Shown here in pieces: positions 8,692 through 18,138 of a stretch of 64,000 nt of DNA. Location of the stretch: contig NZ_JABXWU010000002.1 in assembly GCF_014595945.1 (NCBI RefSeq), forward strand, positions 186,001 to 250,000, written 5' to 3'. The notes beneath the pieces were generated by a model. The model was not told the origin of the DNA, made no database searches, and worked only from the letters and a program-made list of their open reading frames with translations. This stretch comes from Alkalibacillus aidingensis (lineage in GTDB: Bacteria > Bacillota > Bacilli > Bacillales > Alkalibacillaceae). The translations under genes and the position numbers were made by a program. The first letter of the stretch is position 1; the number at the start of each line of letters is the position of its first letter.

Positions 8692-9879
8692 TTATCGATA
8701 ATAATTAATAATCCCTTGTGTGATCGCATCGGCAAACAACTGATGGTAACCACCATCGATAAGTTTTTCGATATCTTTAGAATTGGTCATAAACCCAAGT
8801 TCAACTAGTGTTGCAGGTGATGGGTTATTATGAATGACCCGAAACTCTGCATCACCAATTCGTCGATGACGCATGCCCACGGTTGAAACGATCTGATTTT
8901 GAATCGCGGTTGTAAGGTATTCGGATTCAGAAACATTCCCATCTTTTGTTGAACTGTAAAATGTCTCCACTCCGTTCACACTGGAATCTCTAAAGGAATT
9001 AGCATGAATACTGACAAACAAATCATTGAAATGGTCCAGTGAAAATTCTACGCGATCGTCAAGACTGATATAGCGATCATCTTCACGAGTTAAAATGACA
9101 TTAGCCCCTAATTTCTCTAGGTTGTCACGCAACTTCAAAGTAACTGGTAGCGTGATTTCTTTTTCACGGATATCTGGAACGGGTGAGTCAACAGATGCCC
9201 CGTTATCATAGCCACCATGCCCAGCATCAAGGACAATCGTTATGTCTTTGAGTAAATCGCCACTTTTATGTCGAAGGATTAGATAGTCCTTATGTAGAAA
9301 AACCGTTTCTCCTTCATACTTAGATTCTACCCAAAAACCATCTATATCATAAACAGGAATCAGATCCCCTTCATAAACCCTGCCGACAATTTCCGAATCT
9401 GTATTTGTCTCTTCACGGACAAGAAGCGTCGAAGCTGTAACTTCTCCAAAGAATTCAGCATCAGAATCCTCCGGTAAATCATATGGCTTTTCTTGAGTCG
9501 GATCAACCGTAAATGTTAGTTTATACCCTTCCTTCATTTGGTTTCCTTCTTCTGACTCCACTTCACTTTCGATGTATAAAGTGTACTCTTCACCTGGCTC
9601 ATAATAATCTGCAGGTGGCAAAACCGTCATCTCTTTTCCATCTTCACTTAAATCATTCGATAAAAACAACTGGTTTCCGTCCGTATCTTTAACATAAATT
9701 GATTGACTATGTAAAGTTCCACGTTCCATCGGCTGATCAAAGGTGACCTTCCAATTTTTGTCTATATCGACATTTTCACGATGTCCAAAATCTATCCAGT
9801 TTTCCTCTGCGGAAATTTCTGAAGCAAAAAACAAAATACCGACAACAACTAACAAGCTACATTTGACAATGTTTTTCAA
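8692..9879 (-). CDS. Exported N-acetylmuramoyl-L-alanine amidase (Ig-like + SH3b + Amidase_3)
   Basis: Zinc-dependent amidase cutting the muramoyl-L-Ala bond of peptidoglycan; 395 residues. Signal peptide 1-24, SbsA-type Ig-like domain about 32-127 (NWKVTFDQPMERG), SH3b domain about 143-203, and an Amidase_3 catalytic domain from 212. Probable zinc ligands and catalytic residues are H221 (DAGHGG), E239 (REKEITL), H292 (SIHANS) and E360 (VELGF), all intact. The start is a TTG at 9879 with AAGGTAGGTG upstream; there is no usable ATG before the signal peptide. It is divergent from secA2. Confidence 0.9.
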   Translation of the reverse strand: MKNIVKCSLLVVVGILFFASEISAEENWIDFGHRENVDIDKNWKVTFDQPMERGTLHSQSIYVKDTDGNQLFLSNDLSEDGKEMTVLPPADYYEPGEEYTLYIESEVESEEGNQMKEGYKLTFTVDPTQEKPYDLPEDSDAEFFGEVTASTLLVREETNTDSEIVGRVYEGDLIPVYDIDGFWVESKYEGETVFLHKDYLILRHKSGDLLKDITIVLDAGHGGYDNGASVDSPVPDIREKEITLPVTLKLRDNLEKLGANVILTREDDRYISLDDRVEFSLDHFNDLFVSIHANSFRDSSVNGVETFYSSTKDGNVSESEYLTTAIQNQIVSTVGMRHRRIGDAEFRVIHNNPSPATLVELGFMTNSKDIEKLIDGGYHQLFADAITQGIINYYR

Positions 9880-9979
9880 AATCAGTCACCTACCTTATGT
9901 TGTAAAAAAATCTATTATCTATATTTTACACATCAACTCTATGAAGTTGAATAGTCCAAAATATACATAAACATTGCCA

Positions 9980-10008
9980 TTTAATTACCTAGTAAACTAT
10001 ATTATAAT
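9980..10008 (+). promoter_or_regulatory. Possible secA2 promoter
   Basis: Perfect TATAAT at 10003-10008, 50 bp before the secA2 start; the -35 at 9980 (TTTAAT, 17-bp spacer) is weak, so only the -10 is convincing. Confidence 0.35.
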
Positions 10009-10058
10009 GCAAGTAGTGCTAATAATTGTGACAAATTCAAAATTAGGAGCGAACGATC

Positions 10059-12446
10059 ATGATTCAATCGATAAAAAAATATATGAGTGATGCATCTTAT
10101 AGACAATTAAGGAGCTATCAAAAAGTTGTCAAAAAAATAAATAGTTTAGAAGAAAAGTACGAATCTTATTCTGATGCTGAGTTACAAAATATGACAGACT
10201 ATTTCAAGGAACAGCTGGAAAACGGCCAAACTATCTATGATATTCAAGCTGACGCCTTTGCAGTGGTTAGGGAAGCTTCCAAGCGTGTACTTGGTCTTAG
10301 ACATTTTGATGTTCAGCTAATCGGTGGGCTTGTCCTTTGTGAAGGGCATATTGCTGAGATGGCTACTGGTGAAGGTAAGACTCTTGTTGCCTCTCTACCA
10401 AGCTATTTAAGAGCACTTGAAGGTAAAGGGGTACATATTGTCACGGTTAACGAATACTTAGCTCAGCGTGACAAAGAATTAATTGGTCCAATTCATGAGT
10501 TTCTTGGGTTATCTGTCGGGTTAAATGTTCCTCAGCTATCCCCTTCTCAGAAAAAGCAAGCCTATCAAGCCGATATTACTTACGGATTAGGTAATGAGTT
10601 TGGCTTTGATTTTCTAAGAGACCATATGGTTCAAAATATTCATGATAAAGTACAACGCCCTTTCCACTATGCAATTATTGACGAGATTGATAGTGTCTTA
10701 ATCGATGAAGCTAAAACGCCATTAATTATTGCTGGAAAAACTCAAGGTAGTGAAAAACTACAACGCGTTTGTGCTCAGCTAGCTAAGTCTTTTAAAGCTG
10801 ACCAAGACTATATTTTCGACCCTGAAACTAAAGCGACTAGCCTAGCTGAAGACGGCATCACTAAGGTTGAACGCGCATTTGGTATTGATAACTTATTCGA
10901 CCTTGAGCATAGGACACTCTACCACTACATGATTCAAGCAGTCCGAGCGCGCGTCATGTTTGAACGCGATGTGGATTATATCGTCGATCAAGGTGAAATT
11001 AAACTGATCGATATGTATACTGGCCGTGTGATGGAAGGAAGAACCTTATCAGATGGACTACACCAGGCAATCGAAGCTAAAGAAGGCTTAGAGATTACCG
11101 AAGAAAATAAAACACAAGCTAACATCACTGTCCAAAACTATTTTCGCATGTACCCTACTCTCTCTGGGATGACGGGGACTGCTAAGACAGAAGAAAAAGA
11201 ATTTCAACATGTTTATGGGATGAATGTGGTTCAGGTTCCTACGAACAAACCTGTCATTCGTCAAGACCATACGGACATTGTTTTTGATACGAAAGAAAAC
11301 AAATATAAAGAGTTAGTTAAAGAAGTTAAAGAACGTCATGCTAAAGGACAACCTGTATTGATCGGAACCACATCCATCATTCAATCGGAACAAGTTGCTG
11401 AATATTTAGATGAGGCTGGTCTACCTTTCGAACTGTTAAATGCGAAAAGTGTGGAGCAAGAAGTTAAGCTGATCTCACTTGCCGGTCAAAAAGGGCAAAT
11501 TACTGTTGCGACTAATGTGGCAGGTCGTGGAACAGACATTATGCTAGGTGAAGGTGTGAAAGAATTAGGTGGTCTATGTGTAATCGGTACAGAACGCCAC
11601 GGTTCACGCCGTATCGATAACCAGTTAAAAGGTCGTTCAGGACGACAAGGTGACCCAGGCGAAACGAAATTCATCATTTCACTAGAAGACGAGATCATTA
11701 ATCGTTTCGCAAGTGAAGAAAGAGAAAAGAAAGAAAAGTCGCTAGAGATTGCCGACAATGGACAAATCTTAAATAAAGATATCCATAAATTTATGAACAT
11801 GGCACAAAAGATGTCTGAAGGTAGCAACTTCTCTATTCGTGAGTTCAATTTAAAGCTAGACGATGTTGTCAATGACCAGCGTAAGATCATCTATGAGTAT
11901 CGTGACCGAGTGCTAACGACTGAAGATCCAATTGACCTAATATCAGATCAAATCGCTGATTACGCCAAGGCTATTGCTATAAAATATTGTCCAGATACTT
12001 TAACACCAGAAGAATGGCCGTTAGACAAACTTGAACAACAACTTATACGAATCTTCCCTGGTTTAGCCATTGATTTAGCTAACCGAACCTTCGAGGATGA
12101 AGAAGAATTGTTTGAACAAGTCGATGAACTAGCGAAATCCTATACTGATATCGCCAAGCAGTTTAAACAGGTTAAAAACTTACAGCCAAAGATGCGTGCC
12201 ATCTGCTTATCTGTGATTGACCAAAATTGGGTTAAACATTTAGAACAAATGAACCGATTAAAAGAAGGAATTGGTGTGAGACACTACCAACAAGAAGACC
12301 CGATTCGCTTATATCAAGAAGACGGCTTTGATTTATTTAAGCATGCGTTTCACGAAATACAAGGTGGCTGGATCGAGCAATTAGCAAACCAAATTCGGTA
12401 TATTTTACAAAAGAATGCTGAAGAGAAAGCCAAAGTTACTAATTAA
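10059..12446 (+). CDS. secA2: SecA2, accessory Sec translocase ATPase (S-layer type)
   Basis: Second SecA motor that exports selected surface proteins through SecYEG. At 795 residues it is shorter than SecA1 and lacks the C-terminal zinc-binding CxCxSGKKYK tail. Walker A is MATGEGKT (101-108); Walker B is IIDEIDSVLIDEAKTPL; the VATNVAGRGTDI and GRSGRQGDPG motifs of the helicase core are intact. The ATG follows TTAGGAGCG. It is directly followed by slaP, the arrangement known from Bacillus anthracis S-layer secretion, so S-layer type proteins are the likely cargo. Being next to an S-layer assembly gene separates it from the housekeeping secA. Confidence 0.92.
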   Translation: MIQSIKKYMSDASYRQLRSYQKVVKKINSLEEKYESYSDAELQNMTDYFKEQLENGQTIYDIQADAFAVVREASKRVLGLRHFDVQLIGGLVLCEGHIAEMATGEGKTLVASLPSYLRALEGKGVHIVTVNEYLAQRDKELIGPIHEFLGLSVGLNVPQLSPSQKKQAYQADITYGLGNEFGFDFLRDHMVQNIHDKVQRPFHYAIIDEIDSVLIDEAKTPLIIAGKTQGSEKLQRVCAQLAKSFKADQDYIFDPETKATSLAEDGITKVERAFGIDNLFDLEHRTLYHYMIQAVRARVMFERDVDYIVDQGEIKLIDMYTGRVMEGRTLSDGLHQAIEAKEGLEITEENKTQANITVQNYFRMYPTLSGMTGTAKTEEKEFQHVYGMNVVQVPTNKPVIRQDHTDIVFDTKENKYKELVKEVKERHAKGQPVLIGTTSIIQSEQVAEYLDEAGLPFELLNAKSVEQEVKLISLAGQKGQITVATNVAGRGTDIMLGEGVKELGGLCVIGTERHGSRRIDNQLKGRSGRQGDPGETKFIISLEDEIINRFASEEREKKEKSLEIADNGQILNKDIHKFMNMAQKMSEGSNFSIREFNLKLDDVVNDQRKIIYEYRDRVLTTEDPIDLISDQIADYAKAIAIKYCPDTLTPEEWPLDKLEQQLIRIFPGLAIDLANRTFEDEEELFEQVDELAKSYTDIAKQFKQVKNLQPKMRAICLSVIDQNWVKHLEQMNRLKEGIGVRHYQQEDPIRLYQEDGFDLFKHAFHEIQGGWIEQLANQIRYILQKNAEEKAKVTN

Positions 12447-12461
12447 TTAGGAGGACTTAGC

Positions 12462-13361
12462 ATGAAAAACCCATTTAGGAAAAGACAAAAGAAATCAGCT
12501 AAAGGGAAAAATATGACCGTTGATGCCAACGAGGTTATTTCCGATGTTGGTCAAGATGATACAAATCAATCGATTCACCCCGAGCTATCGATTCATCCTC
12601 AGTGGACGATGGACGAGGAGGATTTTTATGTCTATCAATTTCAAAATAATGGTTTAGAACCTTTAAAGCCCAACCAGTTATCACTTGCTGGTTTTGAGCT
12701 TAGAATCAATGAGAACAACATAGTTGAAGTTGGAGCTTTTGTACGCCACTCTCTACCGAAGAAAATCTCACTTGAGCATACATCGCTCTTGTTACTTGAT
12801 GATGACGGTAAAAAGTTAGGAAGAAAATCCTTTGACCTATCTGAGCTTGGCGAACTCCCTCCTAACTCAAGTCGTCCATGGTTATTTACTTTTAGTGAAA
12901 ACGACCTGTTTGTCCCATTAACTGAATTACCGAAAGAAGATTTTCAGCTAGCCTTTGAATTGAAGAAGGAGCATCGTCTAGATTTAGAAGATTCTTGGGA
13001 GAAATCATTAGCCGAGCAAGATAAATCTAAGCTTGAGCAGCTCACTAAATCTCTTCAACCACCAAAGCCTGGTGAAGTTAATTTTATGGGCCTAGAAGCT
13101 AAAATGAAGGAAGATGGCTCATTACAAGTAACAATGCTTATTCGTAATGGTAGCCAAAAGACCTTGAACCTTGAACAAGTACCACTTGTTGTCGAGGACC
13201 GTCACGGAGAAGTCATCGCAAAAGGTGGATTTAAACTAGCAGACTTTCAAGTGCAAGCCAACACCAGTAAGCCCTGGAACTTTATCTTTCCAAAAGATTT
13301 AGTACTAAACCCAGATGCTGACTTATCAAAGTGGAAAGCCTACCCACCAAGAGAATCCTAA
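12462..13361 (+). CDS. slaP: SlaP-like accessory Sec S-layer assembly protein
   Basis: Partner of SecA2 in S-layer protein export, 299 residues, no signal peptide, so probably cytosolic. It starts with a basic, disordered segment (1-30) and then carries two copies of the SLAP duplicated domain: about 40-160 (WTMDEEDFYVYQFQNN...NSSRPWLFTFSENDLF) and about 195-295 (...TSKPWNFIFPKDLVL). The shared S-x-PW-x-F-x-F motif marks both repeats. It sits 15 bp behind secA2 with AGGAGG before the ATG, so the two are surely co-transcribed. The name rests on domain pattern and context. Confidence 0.85.
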   Translation: MKNPFRKRQKKSAKGKNMTVDANEVISDVGQDDTNQSIHPELSIHPQWTMDEEDFYVYQFQNNGLEPLKPNQLSLAGFELRINENNIVEVGAFVRHSLPKKISLEHTSLLLLDDDGKKLGRKSFDLSELGELPPNSSRPWLFTFSENDLFVPLTELPKEDFQLAFELKKEHRLDLEDSWEKSLAEQDKSKLEQLTKSLQPPKPGEVNFMGLEAKMKEDGSLQVTMLIRNGSQKTLNLEQVPLVVEDRHGEVIAKGGFKLADFQVQANTSKPWNFIFPKDLVLNPDADLSKWKAYPPRES

Positions 13362-13366
13362 GATAG

Positions 13367-13397
13367 AAAAAGGTCAGGTGATAATCACCTGACCTTT
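13367..13397. terminator. Bidirectional terminator between slaP and the RHH gene
   Basis: GGTCAGGTGAT / ATCACCTGACC forms an 11-bp perfect stem with an A5 run on the left and TTT on the right, serving convergent genes. Confidence 0.8.
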
Positions 13398-13409
13398 CAC
13401 TTAATGTTG

Positions 13410-13634
13410 TTATTCAGAAGTCTCTTTTTGCATTTCCATGTTATTTTTCAGTAATTCATAAACATTTATGTCATAACCTTTAGTGGTTTTTTCTAGATGC
13501 TCTAATTGATTTAAAAAGTAACTAGAAGCAAATGCAACAAAAGCACTTTTAGAAATACCTAATTGGTTGGCACGTTTTTCTACTTGTTTATGTAGATCTT
13601 CCTGAACAGTGATACTTAATTTCTTTTTCGACAT
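13410..13634 (-). CDS. Small ribbon-helix-helix (CopG/Arc-like) protein
   Basis: 74 residues with the pattern of a ribbon-helix-helix DNA-binding protein: a short beta strand (KKLSITVQEDL), helix 1 (HKQVEKRANQLG), the turn ISKS and helix 2 (AFVAFASSYFLNQ). This resembles antitoxins and plasmid CopG repressors. No toxin gene lies next to it, so I treat it as an orphan regulator. It is preceded by GGGGGTTTGAGCAA. Targets are unknown. Confidence 0.7.
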   Translation of the reverse strand: MSKKKLSITVQEDLHKQVEKRANQLGISKSAFVAFASSYFLNQLEHLEKTTKGYDINVYELLKNNMEMQKETSE

Positions 13635-13854
13635 TTGCTCAAACCCCCTACTCTATATCATACGGTCATTTTTTAAAATTGTAAAGTTTTTATCAGTACT
13701 TGTCGAACGATATGGTCTTGTTAACAAAAAGTATAAAAAGTGCTGAGTAACATTCACCACACACACAAAACTTTCGAATGGTTATATGACTATAAATATT
13801 AGTATAAAGACTATTAAGCTCATGGTAAATACATAAAATATGGGAGGAACCAAA

Positions 13855-15219
13855 ATGAAACGCTTAAATCTATTAATCTTGCTAATGATTACCACTTTGT
13901 TGCTACCGACACTATCAATTTCAGCGAATACCGTGACAACAGATGATGTTCGCCCGTTTGTAGAAAGCTTCTATTATGAAGATGTCGACCCAGCAATATT
14001 TGATGAAGATGTTGAAACATTATTTGAATCACTAGACCCTTACAGTGATTACTTAACTGAAGAACAACTAAAACAATTTGAAGAGGACATTAACCAATCA
14101 TTTGTCGGTATTGGGATCGCCTTCGAAATGGTTGAAGATGGGGTATTGATCCAAAATGTTTATGAAGGATCTCCAGCCGATGAAGCAGAACTAACTCCAG
14201 GGGATATCATTACCCATGTCGATGGCACTTCATTAGCTAATAAATCTAGTGATGAAGCCTCGCTATTAATTGCTGGTGAAGAGAATACTAGTGTTGTATT
14301 AACGGTTTTCCGTGATGATGATGAATTTGACGTTGAAGTCACACGAGAGAGCATTGACATACCAGTGGTTACTTCAACACGTCTTGGCGGTGACATTGGA
14401 TATTTAAGTATTGAGTCATTTTCCGACGATTTAATCGATGAAGTTTTAGAACAAGTTCAGTCTTTGAATGATGTTGACAGCTGGATTTTGGACCTTCGTT
14501 TTAACTCAGGTGGCTATCTTGGCTCCGCTCAAGAATTATTAGGTATGTTTCCAGAAGTAGACACAATGATGGCAGCGAATTTCAATGATTACTCTCGCAC
14601 TTACGGAGTCATCAAACAGGACATCACTTTTGAAACACCTGTTAGCCTACTCATCAACCAATATAGTGCCAGCGCGTCCGAAATTGTTGCAGCAGCACTA
14701 AAAGATGAACAGCTAGCGACATTATATGGAGAGACAACTTTCGGAAAGGGACTGATGCAACAGATCTTTTACTTAGATGATGGTCTTGGAGGTGTTAAAT
14801 TAAGCGTTGCTGAGTTTTTATCTCCTTTAGGAAACAAGATTCATAATCAAGGTGTAGAACCTGATGAGTCAACAGATCTACCATTAGAAGACGCACATTG
14901 GGATCAGTTAAACGAACAACTAGAATATGATCAATTTGAACAAATTACCGAGGTATCTCCTAATCATCAATTTACGATTGCCTTAAATGACCAAGCTAAC
15001 CTATCAAGCTTAGAAGAGCAGATCGAGTTCATTGATTTAGGTGGTAGTGACGTTGATTTTAGCCTAAGTCAAAAAGATGAGCAAGAATACGAGCTAACGC
15101 CTGATCAATCATTAGAAGAAGATGGTGAGTATGCCATCTATATTCATCCTGGTTGGGAGAATAATGAAGGGAATCGCTCCAAAGAAGGAGTGATTGTTCG
15201 AGTGAATGTAAGTGAGTAA
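13855..15219 (+). CDS. Exported S41 (CtpA-like) protease with PDZ and C-terminal Ig-like domain
   Basis: Carboxy-terminal processing protease family, 454 residues. Signal peptide 1-24, short N-terminal helical part, PDZ domain about 82-165, then the S41 core. The catalytic triad looks intact: S273 in SASASEIVA, K298 in TFGKG and Q302, with the usual 25-residue Ser-Lys spacing. The C-terminal 95 residues (about 360-454) form a divergent SbsA/Ig-like module (ELTPDQSLEEDGEYAIYIHP), unusual for CtpA proteins and similar to modules in neighbouring exported enzymes. The ATG at 13855 is placed by GGGAGG; the ATG at 13840 overlaps that site and is rejected. Substrate unknown. Confidence 0.85.
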   Translation: MKRLNLLILLMITTLLLPTLSISANTVTTDDVRPFVESFYYEDVDPAIFDEDVETLFESLDPYSDYLTEEQLKQFEEDINQSFVGIGIAFEMVEDGVLIQNVYEGSPADEAELTPGDIITHVDGTSLANKSSDEASLLIAGEENTSVVLTVFRDDDEFDVEVTRESIDIPVVTSTRLGGDIGYLSIESFSDDLIDEVLEQVQSLNDVDSWILDLRFNSGGYLGSAQELLGMFPEVDTMMAANFNDYSRTYGVIKQDITFETPVSLLINQYSASASEIVAAALKDEQLATLYGETTFGKGLMQQIFYLDDGLGGVKLSVAEFLSPLGNKIHNQGVEPDESTDLPLEDAHWDQLNEQLEYDQFEQITEVSPNHQFTIALNDQANLSSLEEQIEFIDLGGSDVDFSLSQKDEQEYELTPDQSLEEDGEYAIYIHPGWENNEGNRSKEGVIVRVNVSE

Positions 15220-15737
15220 TTTATGCTTAAACGTTAAGAGGGGTTGTGGAAGAATATTACGGTCCGTTAGCAGGCCGTCCCCCCTCTTATTCACTTACGT
15301 AAAACCACCAAGATTTACCGTTTGCTAGTATCTAAACTAGGTCAAATAATTTTAAACTAAGGCATTCTAAGCAAAAAAAGAACCACCCACATGACTGGAT
15401 GGCAAAAAAGATAGCGTCTAAATAACCTTTATGATCGAGGTTGATTTTATTTTATTATAGATAAATAATTATTACAATGACCTGCTCGTTGAAAAATAAA
15501 ATAGCAAAAAGGTAAAATATTGACGGTTTTGGACAAAATTTATTCATGTTTTTAAAATAATTATTAAAAGATAATAGTTATAATTAACCCCCAACCTTAG
15601 ACCAAGTCTACTCTAAAACCTGATTAACCCGATCGGGATTGTTGAAAATCTTAAATGTCTTTTTGATGATGTGATGGGGAATTTAGTCAGGAATGGTTGG
15701 AAAAAGAGGTTGAAATTTTTTGTTAGGTAAGGTTATT
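15220..15737. other. AT-rich intergenic stretch, no gene seen
   Basis: No open frame with a ribosome binding site. A long-loop inverted repeat, AAGAGGGG (15237-15244) / CCCCTCTT, lies after the protease gene and may act as a weak terminator. A CCCGATCGGG palindrome sits at 15628-15637. Otherwise nothing recognised. Confidence 0.5.
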
Positions 15738-15774
15738 GTCCGTCATTGTTATGGTGCTTCGTTTTCGATGGACG
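15738..15774 (-). repeat. Remnant of the 147-bp structured element
   Basis: GTCCGTCATTGTTATGGTGC followed by TTCGTTTTCGATGGACG matches, with a few changes, the right end (inverted) of the elements at 20.6 and 50.5 kb. The rest of the element is missing. Confidence 0.6.
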
Positions 15775-15800
15775 TATTATGAAGACTTGGACTTCTCTTT

Positions 15801-16151
15801 GACCTTAGGCTGCTCACGGGCTACTTTTCGGCATTGAGATCCCTTCTCTTCGACCTTAGGCTGGTTCGCTCGCTACTTATCGGCATTGAGACCGCTTATC
15901 TTTGACCTTAGGCTGGTTCGCGTGCTACTTATCGGCATTGAGACCGTTTCTCTTTGACCTTAGACCGGTTCGCGCGATACTTATCGGCATTGAGATCGCT
16001 TATCTTTGACCTTAGACCGGTTCGCGTGCTACTTATCGGCATTGAGACCACTTCTCTTTGACCTTAGACCGGTTCGCGTGCTACTTACCGGCATTGAGAC
16101 CGCTTCTCTTTGACCTTAGACCGGTTCGCGCGATACTTATCGGCATTGAGC
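15801..16151. repeat. 52-bp tandem repeat array 3 (about 6.7 copies)
   Basis: GACCTTA occurs at 15801, 15852, 15904, 15956, 16008, 16060 and 16112, 51-52 bp apart. Each unit carries GACCTTA, a GGTTCGCG block, CTACTTATCGGCATTGAG and a CTTCTCTTT block. It is homologous to array 2 near 7.2 kb and to a short piece near 54.9 kb. Confidence 0.88.
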
Positions 16152-16222
16152 CTCCCCTCCCCCCTCTCTATCGAGTCCCTCAGTTAGAAATCTAAGTCGT
16201 GGAATAAAAGTGGCTATCCCGA

Positions 16223-16272
16223 TAAAAAAACTGCCCCAAATGTGCATTCTAATCACATCTGGGACAGCTTAA
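16223..16272 (-). terminator. Terminator after the amino acid permease gene
   Basis: Minus strand: CTGTCCCAGATGTG - loop - CACATTTGGGGCAG followed by T7. Confidence 0.88.
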
Positions 16273-16282
16273 TACTGAAACT

Positions 16283-17773
16283 CTACTGATCTTCTTCTTT
16301 TTTCAGTTTAAATTTATCGTTACCTAGGATTAAGTAAGCTAATTCTTCACGTGAATAGGTAGCTAAATCCTTTTTAATAAATAGGTAGAAAACTGCACCG
16401 ATGACTACCCATACAATTAGGGCAACTAATGATTCCATACCTAATGCTGCTGGTGAACCAGGTATTAATAATAGTGCTAGGAAGGATACACTTGCAATCA
16501 TACCTAGTAAAGCGACAAACTTCTTACCTGGTGAGACGATATTTTTCTCAGGATCAAAGTCTGATCCGTCATCATTCCATTTTAATAACTTATAAGCTGT
16601 ATAAGTTGTATAGAAGAATGCAATCGATACACCAACAGAAGACATATCAACAACCCAACCTAATACTTCACGACCAAACCACGGCGCGATAATCGCGACT
16701 AAAGCTGCGAAAATTAACGCAATATATGGCGTGTTATATTTAGGGTGTAATTTTGAGAATGGTTTAGGTAGTACTTTACCACGAGACATGGCGAATAACA
16801 CACGGCTTGAAGAAATTAAGAATCCATTTAAACCGGTGAAAATACCCATTGATAATGCAACAGCTAATATGACTAAACCACCATTACCTAGAATCTCTTG
16901 TACAACATAACCAGTACCCCAAGAATGATTAGCATCTGAAATTTGCTGCCATGGCGCTGCGACACCTGTTGCGACAATCATTAATGAATAAATGCCTGCT
17001 GCGAAAAAGATCGCTAAGACAATTAATGATAGAGCTTTTTTAGAAGAGAACTTAAACTCCTCTGCGGCTTGTGGTACATTATCAAAACCAACATACGCAA
17101 ATGGCGCAATAGCTACCATGGTTAAGATCGCTGCTAGTGATGATATTTCTGGTGAAAATACTGGACTTAAGTTACTAAAGGATGTATCTGGGTTTGATGT
17201 CATCATCGTCGTAATCGCCAATACACCAAGGATTAAAATGGCAACGAATGTAAATTGCATTCGACCTGATAACCCTGCTCCACGAATATTAAGCAATGTG
17301 AAAATACCAATTAAAATAGTAGCAAAAATAATTTCAGTTAAATAAACTTCCCAACCCGCAATCTCATAAATTTTCATTTGTTCGATAAAATTAGGGAAGA
17401 TAAACTTCAGCATCAATGAAAATGCGGTTGCGTTTAATGCGACAATACATATGTAACCTAATGTTAAGAACCATCCACTAATATAGGCGTGAACACGACT
17501 TAAACTAAGAAACGCATATGCAAACTCGCCACCTGAAACAGGGTAGTTACGAATTAAGACTCCATAACTAATGGCGATAATGACCATCAGTAATGCACCA
17601 ATGGTTAAACCTAGAATAACTCCTAATGGACCGGCTTGTCCCATCCATGTCGCCGGCATAACAAACGATGCCCAACCTATTGAGGAGCCTAACGCAATGG
17701 CCCATACCCAATGTGGTTTTAACGTTTTGTCTAATTTCTTTCTCGTTAGTGATTGATCCGTCCTCTCACTCAC
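16283..17773 (-). CDS. APC family amino acid permease
   Basis: Cytoplasmic membrane transporter of the amino acid-polyamine-organocation superfamily, 496 residues with about 12 hydrophobic segments. The first helix carries the family's substrate-binding glycine motif (IALGSSIGWASFVMPATWMG), and VGFDNVPQAAEEFKF marks the TM6 region. The start is a GTG at 17773 with AAGGGG upstream; an in-frame ATG further up (17839) has no binding site and adds an unlike leader. It is a single-gene unit with its own terminator. The substrate (amino acid or amine) cannot be assigned. Confidence 0.85.
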   Translation of the reverse strand: MSERTDQSLTRKKLDKTLKPHWVWAIALGSSIGWASFVMPATWMGQAGPLGVILGLTIGALLMVIIAISYGVLIRNYPVSGGEFAYAFLSLSRVHAYISGWFLTLGYICIVALNATAFSLMLKFIFPNFIEQMKIYEIAGWEVYLTEIIFATILIGIFTLLNIRGAGLSGRMQFTFVAILILGVLAITTMMTSNPDTSFSNLSPVFSPEISSLAAILTMVAIAPFAYVGFDNVPQAAEEFKFSSKKALSLIVLAIFFAAGIYSLMIVATGVAAPWQQISDANHSWGTGYVVQEILGNGGLVILAVALSMGIFTGLNGFLISSSRVLFAMSRGKVLPKPFSKLHPKYNTPYIALIFAALVAIIAPWFGREVLGWVVDMSSVGVSIAFFYTTYTAYKLLKWNDDGSDFDPEKNIVSPGKKFVALLGMIASVSFLALLLIPGSPAALGMESLVALIVWVVIGAVFYLFIKKDLATYSREELAYLILGNDKFKLKKEEDQ

Positions 17774-18138
17774 GTATAAAAACCCCTTTATTCTGTTTAT
17801 TTTTTTACAATATCCCAAAACGTAAAAGGATATTCGCATACTCTGTTATACACGAAACTAATGATTTATGAAATAGAGAATTTATTCCATCCATTTTATA
17901 ACAGAGCTTTTTGATTAGACAGAATTATTTTACCAATAAAACTTAGCATTAGGGAAATTAGGTTTTTAATCATCTGCGAGAGCATATAAAAGTTTTTGGA
18001 CAGTTTTGTGCTTGTAATATCTCCATATTGTACAATGCAGAAAATTTTCGGATATTTTGTGGAGTTATGGGGAATTCTTGGAGTATATTGACGGATAATT
18101 TTGGCAACAATGCTCTAAGGAAAGGTAGGTTGTCTAGT
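17774..18138. other. Divergent intergenic region, nothing definite
   Basis: 365 bp between the permease and the hypothetical secreted protein gene. AT-rich, must hold both promoters, but I saw no convincing -35/-10 pair. Open frames here lack ribosome binding sites. Confidence 0.5.

Noticed and set aside
13410-13634. Toxin-antitoxin pair
   Set aside because: The RHH protein could be an antitoxin, but no small toxin gene adjoins it; neighbours are slaP and the S41 protease.
18028-18138. N-terminal extension of the coiled-coil protein from an ATG at 18028
   Set aside because: No ribosome binding site; AAAGGTAGGT clearly marks the ATG at 18139 just before a hydrophobic segment.
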